The position numbers and the translations under genes are program-made. The notes beneath the pieces were generated by a model. It was given only the letters and a program-made list of their open reading frames with translations. It was not told the DNA's origin and searched no databases. A stretch of 58,726 bases of DNA from Actinomycetota bacterium (GTDB lineage Bacteria; Actinomycetota; CADDZG01; WHSQ01): contig WHSV01000011.1 of the NCBI GenBank assembly GCA_009379915.1, forward strand, positions 1 through 58,726. Reading direction: 5' to 3'. Of the stretch, positions 54,123-58,726 are shown one piece after another. The number at the start of each line of letters is the position of its first letter. The first letter of the stretch is position 1.

Positions 54123-54154
54123 AGAAAGGGCCCGCACGCGTGCGGGCCCTTTCT
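54123..54154. terminator. Bidirectional terminator between opuCC and the DUF1684 gene
   Basis: This is a perfect 32-bp palindrome with arms AGAAAGGGCCCGCACG and their complement. The A/T ends give a U-tract in either direction, so it can stop transcripts of both convergent genes. Confidence 0.9.
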
Positions 54155-54789
54155 CATCCGGGGTGTCGTTCGCCCGCTTCGATGGTCAGGTCGACCCTGT
54201 TGGCGGGTGTCGCCAGTGGACAGACCCAGCGATCGTCGTAGGAGCAGGACGGGTTGTAGGCGAAGTTGAAATCGAGCACGAGCTTGTCGTACAGCGTGCC
54301 GAGGTCCGCGCCCTTCACGGTGTCGAGCAGGTAACGACCTGCGCCGTACGTCGTGTTCGCGCTCGTCGTATCCTTGAAAGGCAAGAACAGCCCTCCGCCG
54401 TAGGTCTCGAGCCAGTACAGCTCGAGCGTCACGAACTGTCCCTGTAGCTGGAAGTTCGCGATCCCTCGGCGCGCGAAGCGCATCGGCTCCGTTCCGTTCG
54501 TTGCGATGTCGTAGTGCTCGCTGGCCGCTTCGCGGTAGTCGGCAAGGACTCTGAAGGCCGGGTCGTAATCGTAGTAGTCGAGCCCTGCGAAGCCCTCACG
54601 GCTGCCGAGCGGGAGAGGGCTCTGGGGATGCGTGGCGAACATCTCGTGGCGCACCTCGCGCCACCTGCGCCAGGCCCACTGAGGCTCGGGGGAGGCGCGA
54701 ATCTCGCTGTACAGCTCGAAGATGCGACGCCTCCAATCGAGAAGCGTCATCACATCCTCTATAGACTCCGACGGCTCCGGTTGGGTCAC
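54154..54789 (-). CDS. DUF1684 family protein
   Basis: The C-terminal signature LVLDFNFAYNPSCSYDDRWV followed by CPLATPANR is diagnostic for DUF1684. The N-terminal half has WRRRIFELYSEIR and HPQSPL. The length is 211 residues, with no signal or membrane segment. Family members are uncharacterised. The gene is monocistronic and ends in the bidirectional terminator. The preceding gap (54790-55032) contains nothing I recognise. Confidence 0.88.
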   Translation of the reverse strand: MTQPEPSESIEDVMTLLDWRRRIFELYSEIRASPEPQWAWRRWREVRHEMFATHPQSPLPLGSREGFAGLDYYDYDPAFRVLADYREAASEHYDIATNGTEPMRFARRGIANFQLQGQFVTLELYWLETYGGGLFLPFKDTTSANTTYGAGRYLLDTVKGADLGTLYDKLVLDFNFAYNPSCSYDDRWVCPLATPANRVDLTIEAGERHPG

Positions 54790-55032
54790 GCAGGGGATTC
54801 TGCCCCGGCAGAGACCATCTCACTCTCACTGTGAAGGGGATGATCGATGCTTGGTGGAACGTGGGTGCGATGATCTCGTCGAGCCCGGAGGTCGAAGAAC
54901 GAGATGGCCGCCGAGCATGCACAGAACTCCGGCGATGAGCCGCGTGTGGCCTAATGGATCCGTCGTGCTGGGGCGGTGCAAGGAGACTGTTGATCGCGGG
55001 ATCCAGGCCTCGTATCGGACTCGGTGGATCGA

Positions 55033-55995
55033 TCAGAAGAGGTCGAACTCGAGACCGCACGCCTCGCCGCTCGACGAGAACACCTCGGGGCGCGGATCCT
55101 CCGTGGGCTGTTCGGTGTTCAGCGCGTCGACGACGTGGAAGGCGCCGTCGCGCAGCACCAGACGGGTGACGTGGACCTCAGTCGTCTCCGAGCCGGGTCC
55201 CTCGACGGGATGGTTCGACCACGCGACGACGAGCACGGGGTCCTCGGGGTAGCTCTCGCAGGCGACGGCAGCCCCGAAGCCCTCGTCGCCCCCGGTCCAG
55301 ATCCGAAGTGGCTTTCCGGCCGGAAGATCGCCCTCGCGGTTACCCGGCTCGGCTACGTTCACGGGCCGGAGGTCGACCGAACCATCCGACGCCAGCTGAG
55401 CCGAGAAGACGGAGTACGAGGGGACGCTCCCGCCATGCGTGAGTACCACGAGCTCATCATGCCCATCCCCATCGAAGTCCGTAGCGCCGAGAGGCTCGCA
55501 GAAGAAGCAGTTCTTGATGGACCACGAAGCGTCCGAGAGGCCATCGCCCGTGACGTCAACCGCCAGGAGGTAGGAGTCCTCGATCCCCCTCTTGCAGCGC
55601 CCGTCGTCGCTGACGGCCGTCGCCGTCCACGCGTTGCCGACGGTGCCGTCACCGAGGAGGTCGAGCCCTCGAAGCCTGGAGACGTCGCAGACCGGGAAAC
55701 CGAGGCCGATGTCCCGGCCGATTTCGGGCGACGTGCTCTCGGTCGGCGACGGAGTCTCCGAGGGCATGGGCGCAACCGGCTCCTGGGGTGTCGGAGCAGT
55801 GAACGCCCGTACCGCGGTAAGTGACGCGAGCCCCAGAGTTCCGACCACGAGAAGGCTGGTCATCGCGGTAACCATTCTTCTGATCCTGGAGCGGCGAAAC
55901 ACTCGCTCGGCCATCTCGGGAGAGGGCTCGATCGACTCCGAGGCCATGTTGCGCAACTCGAGCAGCTCGCGTTCGAGGTCACTCACGGTCCTCAC
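55033..55995 (-). CDS. Membrane-anchored FG-GAP/VCBS-like protein, putative antisigma partner
   Basis: A short cytoplasmic region (residues 1-38, RTVSDLERELLELRNMA) precedes one membrane segment at about 40-65 (VTAMTSLLVVGTLGLASLTAV). A Pro/Ser/Thr linker and an outer domain with calcium-loop-like DVTGDGLSD and DFDGDGHDEL motifs follow. The outer domain has paired Cys (CFFC). The length is 320 residues. Its start overlaps the sigma gene stop by 17 bases. The layout is that of a membrane antisigma or sensor protein, although no zinc-finger motif is present. That role is inferred. Confidence 0.65.
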   Translation of the reverse strand: MRTVSDLERELLELRNMASESIEPSPEMAERVFRRSRIRRMVTAMTSLLVVGTLGLASLTAVRAFTAPTPQEPVAPMPSETPSPTESTSPEIGRDIGLGFPVCDVSRLRGLDLLGDGTVGNAWTATAVSDDGRCKRGIEDSYLLAVDVTGDGLSDASWSIKNCFFCEPLGATDFDGDGHDELVVLTHGGSVPSYSVFSAQLASDGSVDLRPVNVAEPGNREGDLPAGKPLRIWTGGDEGFGAAVACESYPEDPVLVVAWSNHPVEGPGSETTEVHVTRLVLRDGAFHVVDALNTEQPTEDPRPEVFSSSGEACGLEFDLF

Positions 55996-56479
55996 CTCTC
56001 ATTTGCCCGCGCAGAGTCGCCAGACCCCGAGACACCAGAGAGTTGACGGCTCCTACCGAGGTATCCAAAACCTCCGCGGTCTCATGCTCGGATAGGCCCT
56101 CGCAGTGTCGCAGAACGACTGCCGCGCGCTGCCTGGGTGGCAAAGCTTGTAACGCGTGGAGAAGCTCATCGCGAGCATCGACCCGACTCAACTGTCCGTC
56201 ATCCTCCGCGTCGGCCTTGCGCTCACGACGCAAATGGGCTCGCTCCCTGTGCAGCTTGCGAAAGTGGTCCTTCGACAGGTTCACCACGGTGTGTCTCAGA
56301 TAGGCCGCGAAGGCCTCGGGCTTTCGGAGATCCTGGAATCGTCCAAAGGAACGCACGAAGGCGTCTTGGGCCAGATCCTCGGCCAAGTACCTGTCCCCCG
56401 TGAGGAGGTAGGCGAGCCGAACGACGTCCGCAGAATGCTGGTAATAGAGGGCGGTCGCTCTTCCTCTACCTAACGTCAT
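55979..56479 (-). CDS. SigE-family ECF sigma factor
   Basis: Region 2 includes ADVVRLAYLLTGDRYLAEDL with AQDAFVRSF, and region 4 includes LPPRQRAAVVLRHCEGLSEH and AEVLDTSVGAVNSLVSRGLA. This pattern belongs to the SigE-type ECF group common in Streptomyces-like actinobacteria. ATG at 56479 follows GGAGGGG and gives 166 residues; an upstream ATG at 56512 is possible. It is translationally overlapped by the membrane protein that probably regulates it. Confidence 0.9.
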   Translation of the reverse strand: MTLGRGRATALYYQHSADVVRLAYLLTGDRYLAEDLAQDAFVRSFGRFQDLRKPEAFAAYLRHTVVNLSKDHFRKLHRERAHLRRERKADAEDDGQLSRVDARDELLHALQALPPRQRAAVVLRHCEGLSEHETAEVLDTSVGAVNSLVSRGLATLRGQMRGEDRE

Positions 56480-56784
56480 TGCCCCTCCGGCCGCACCCAT
56501 TAGGCCGGTCACGGTGGCGGACCCTCATGAGATCTGTTCATGCTCTATAGACGAGCGAGACGCCAAGAAGACCGCGCTCCAATTGACTGAACTTAACCTT
56601 CGCGCTGCCCGGCGTCTCCGAAGCACGAACCACGGTTTGCGCCGGTCATTGGCCGCCGGATAAGCGCTTATCGGGGTCGCGCAACGGCTGCAGGTGAAGC
56701 GCCAGTCGCGCGATCGATGATTCTTCGCCTGGTAGCTGGTCTAACACCTAACGGAAGGGGAACTCGTGACCGGAAGGGGAAATC

Positions 56785-57432
56785 ATGACGAGTTACGTGA
56801 CCTCGGTGGATGGAACTCAGATCGCCTTCGACCGCCTAGGTCAAGGCCCGGCCGTCGTCGTGGTGAGCGGTATCTTCTGCGATCGGCAGACGACTCAAGA
56901 ATTGGCCGAGCAGCTAGCCCAGCAGTTCAGTGTGATCAACTACGGTCGCCGTGGGCGAGGCGAAAGCGGCGACACTGCGCCGTATTCCGTTGAGCGGGAG
57001 GTCGAAGACCTCGGCGCCCTAATCACAGAGGCCGGGGGCACGGCATCGGTATACGGCCACTCTTCGGGTGCGGGACTCGCCCTGAACGCAGCGGCCGGCG
57101 GGTTGTCCATCACCCGGCTAATACTTCACGAGCCGCCATACGGCCCCGACGATGAAGAAAGTTCTCACAGTTATTACGGACTGATTGGCAGCGCCGAGGC
57201 TCGCGTTGCCTATGGGCGGGACGTCACCAGGAGCAGAGGCAGAAGGGATGACCGACCGGATCGGCGTAGACCCGGAACTTCTCCTGGGTGTCGAGGTGGC
57301 GGGCACCTAAGGCGATCGCCCGCTCGTGGGCGGCGTCCAGGTCGTCCACCGCAAGGTCGAGGTGCAGCTGCTGTTGCACGGCGGGGTCGGGCCACGTCGG
57401 AGCGACGAAGCCAGCGGCCGGCTGGAACGTGA
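56785..57432 (+). pseudogene. Alpha/beta hydrolase, C-terminally truncated
   Basis: The N-terminal half is a normal alpha/beta hydrolase: VDGTQIAFDRLGQGPAVVVV, then GRRGRGESGD and the nucleophile elbow YGHSSGAGLA. LILHEPPYG follows. From about position 57220 the frame runs antisense through a VOC gene and becomes Arg-rich. The domain with the catalytic Asp and His is lost. The upstream sequence shows a short duplicated GGAAGGGGAA in front of the ATG. The product is unlikely to be an active hydrolase. Confidence 0.75.
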
Positions 57433-57589
57433 TGGCCGTGCCGCCCCCGGGTGGGTCCAGCGCCACGTAGTCACCGTCACCAGCGGGCACCGGCCACTCG
57501 AGCAGCTCCCCGTAGAACCTGGCCAGCGCGGCAGGCTCCGGGCAGTCGATCGTCACGGTGTCGAAGCGGGGGACGGCGGGGCCTGGCAT
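57224..57589 (-). CDS. VOC (glyoxalase-like) family protein
   Basis: This is a 121-residue single VOC module. The betaalphabetabetabeta pattern starts FDTVTIDCPEPAALARFYGE and contains LHLDLAVDDLDAAHERAIAL, ending DPVGHPFCLCSW. Family members bind a metal and act on or bind small molecules, and many confer antibiotic resistance or degrade aromatics. The target here is unknown. It lies convergent to, and partly over, the broken hydrolase. A related VOC gene lies about 0.5 kb away. Confidence 0.88.
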   Translation of the reverse strand: MPGPAVPRFDTVTIDCPEPAALARFYGELLEWPVPAGDGDYVALDPPGGGTAITFQPAAGFVAPTWPDPAVQQQLHLDLAVDDLDAAHERAIALGARHLDTQEKFRVYADPVGHPFCLCSW

Positions 57590-57673
57590 TGTGATCCTCC
57601 TTGGTCGAGTCGTACCAGGATCGAAGGTTACGCCGGTTCATTCCCGCTTTGGAAAGAGAGAAGGAAGCGACTC

Positions 57674-57708
57674 TCGAGGAAAACGGCTTTGAGTTTGCTT
57701 TGACCCAG
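57674..57708 (+). repeat. 35-bp direct repeat, copy 1
   Basis: This stretch begins CTCGAGGAAAACGGCTTTGA and ends CTTTGACCCA. It matches 58679-58713 at 33 of 35 positions. It lies just upstream of the first VOC gene and close to the tRNA fragment. Confidence 0.8.
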
Positions 57709-57780
57709 CGCCCGCCCTTTGACGCCTCGTCGGTTGAATCCGGGGGGCGCAATACCCTCTCGGATCTGAGGAAACGCGTA

Positions 57781-57833
57781 GTGGGCCCAGATGGACTTGA
57801 ACCATCGACGCGACCTCACCCTTATCAGATGTG
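57781..57833 (-). pseudogene. 3' half of a tRNA-Ile(GAT) gene
   Basis: On the minus strand the sequence reads CTGATAAGGGTGAGGTC (anticodon loop with GAT and the 3' side of its stem). A T-arm follows (GATGG, TTCAAGT, CCATC), then an acceptor-like TGGGCCCA. No 5' half (D-arm or acceptor 5' strand) is found in the next 60 bases. About five extra bases lie between the variable loop and the T-stem. It is not a working tRNA. Such 3' halves are typical attachment-site remnants left by integrated elements. Confidence 0.6.
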
Positions 57834-58078
57834 CGACACCATCCGGACGGTGAGGATCATGGATGACCAAGTCGGTACGGTTGGCGCAGGTCAGGACGTG
57901 TTTACGAGGGGTCAGTGTAGGTTGGGCTACTGCGCTTTGCTTCGTGTCATCTTTCCGTAACTGCCAATCAGGCGGGCCCGTACCGGAGACCTCACTTACT
58001 TCACGATCACGACACGCCCGTCACACCGACTTCGAGGCAGACCCTAGGTACCTGGTGTCGAGGCGTGACCGATGAGCA

Positions 58079-58459
58079 TCAGAGTGGGTTGAGGCGGGCC
58101 TTGAGCAGGCAGAACTCATTACCTTCGGGGTCGGCCAGGACATGCCACTGCTCCTGCCCTGTCTGGCCGATGTCGGCCGGGCGCGCACCGAGCTTCAGAA
58201 GGCGTTCGAGCTCGGCGTCCTGATCACGGTCGGTGGCGTTGACGTCGATGTGCAGCCGGGATTTCCCCTGCTCCGGCTCATCCCTGCGACTGAGGATGAT
58301 CGTCGGCTGCGGACCGCCGAACCCTTCGCGCGGCCCGATCTCCACCGAGCCGTCGTCCTCGCGATCGAGCACGACGAAGTCCAGGACCTCGCACCAGAAC
58401 CGCGCCAGCACCTCAGGGTCGCGGCAACCGAGCACGAGCTCACTGATACGACATGCCAT
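58079..58459 (-). CDS. VOC (glyoxalase-like) family protein
   Basis: The 126-residue VOC module starts MACRISELVLGCRDPEVLAR and has FWCEVLDFVV. It contains SRLHIDVNATDRDQDAELER and ends DPEGNEFCLLKARLNPL. It is distantly related to the other VOC protein nearby but not a recent copy. No partner gene indicates the substrate. The 245 bases between this gene and the tRNA fragment contain nothing I recognise. Confidence 0.88.
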   Translation of the reverse strand: MACRISELVLGCRDPEVLARFWCEVLDFVVLDREDDGSVEIGPREGFGGPQPTIILSRRDEPEQGKSRLHIDVNATDRDQDAELERLLKLGARPADIGQTGQEQWHVLADPEGNEFCLLKARLNPL

Positions 58460-58678
58460 TAACGAAACCTGCTCTCAGCCTGGGAACTGCCGGCGAGACC
58501 ACACGCGAACCTCATGGGCTCCCAGCAGTGAAAACAATCCCGCGATCGTACCCGACGAGGCGAGCACGGGCGAAATGATTTCAGGGCCGACCCTGTCCGG
58601 GCAGCCGGGCAAGGCCGTTGGCCATGCAGTAGGGAAGCTGACTTTGAGACACGACCTAGAGGGCAGAAAGGCGGGCGC

Positions 58679-58713
58679 TCGAGGAAAACGGCTTTGACTC
58701 TGCTTTGACCCAC
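58679..58713 (+). repeat. 35-bp direct repeat, copy 2
   Basis: This copy of the 57674-57708 sequence has two substitutions and the same orientation. It lies at the right edge of the window, so any longer unit cannot be judged. Confidence 0.8.
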
Positions 58714-58726
58714 CCTTTTGCGGCCT

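Noticed and set aside
57628-57870. Small minus-strand frame containing GQSKLKAVFLE
   Set aside because: The protein-like similarity to a frame near 58.7 kb comes from the 35-bp DNA repeat. It also crosses the tRNA fragment.

Overview
The window is a high-GC segment of an actinobacterial chromosome centred on the replication origin. The core gene order follows the one known from Mycobacterium and Streptomyces: dnaB-rplI-rpsR-ssb-rpsF-glycosyltransferase-PBP-DUF5318-padR-ino1 on one side, then pcnA, DUF6049-murJ-(kinase)-sigM-antisigma-trxB-cwlM, parB-parA-rsmG-jag-yidC-yidD-rnpA-rpmH, oriC, and dnaA-dnaN-recF-DUF721-gyrB-gyrA-DUF3566. The proteins diverge from the textbook actinobacterial versions and several neighbours are unusual, so an uncultured or deep-branching Actinomycetota lineage is likely. 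I cannot name the genus from sequence alone.

Layout. 0-1.1 kb: a small membrane protein and a truncated phage-type integrase. 1.1-12.9 kb, all minus strand: endonuclease III, an intein-carrying dnaB behind a perfect SOS (LexA-type) palindrome, the S6/SSB/S18/L9 operon, a GT87-type mannosyltransferase, a class A PBP, and an operon of DUF5318 plus two multispanning membrane proteins, the larger resembling NADH dehydrogenase/antiporter subunits. 12.9-18.8 kb: a repeat-rich gap, then padR-ino1 behind a 13-bp-periodic operator-like array, a methyltransferase, an MFS transporter and a secreted M14 peptidase. 18.9-22.2 kb: pilT-pcnA-methyltransferase. 22.2-32.9 kb: a KGG-repeat stress protein and the envelope operon DUF6049-murJ-membrane protein-Ser/Thr kinase-sigM-antisigma-trxB-M23 peptidase-cwlM. 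33.4-38.5 kb: the parB to rpmH block with a parS-like site. 38.5-49.2 kb: oriC and dnaA through gyrA-DUF3566. 49.2-54.1 kb: a saccharopine-dehydrogenase-like protein with a 54-residue partner, and a four-gene osmoprotectant ABC transporter. 54.1-58.7 kb: DUF1684, an ECF sigma factor with a putative sensor/antisigma protein, and an accessory tail with a broken alpha/beta hydrolase, two VOC proteins, a tRNA-Ile 3' fragment and direct repeats.

Functional themes. The core is replication initiation, segregation and gyrase, flanked by cell-envelope assembly (PBP, MurJ, CwlM, M23 peptidase, envelope kinase, SigM pair, YidC insertase) and inositol-phosphate synthesis. Stress links recur: the SOS box at dnaB, the KGG protein, the osmoprotectant importer and two ECF sigma systems.

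Non-genic structure. The window carries a degenerate family of roughly 70-85 bp intergenic repeats in at least five blocks, a two-hairpin REP-like element in two copies, and a 35-bp near-identical direct repeat at the right end. These, the SOS box at dnaB, the PadR array and the antiporter-like gene pair are the items I consider least explained. I see no CRISPR array and no rRNA.
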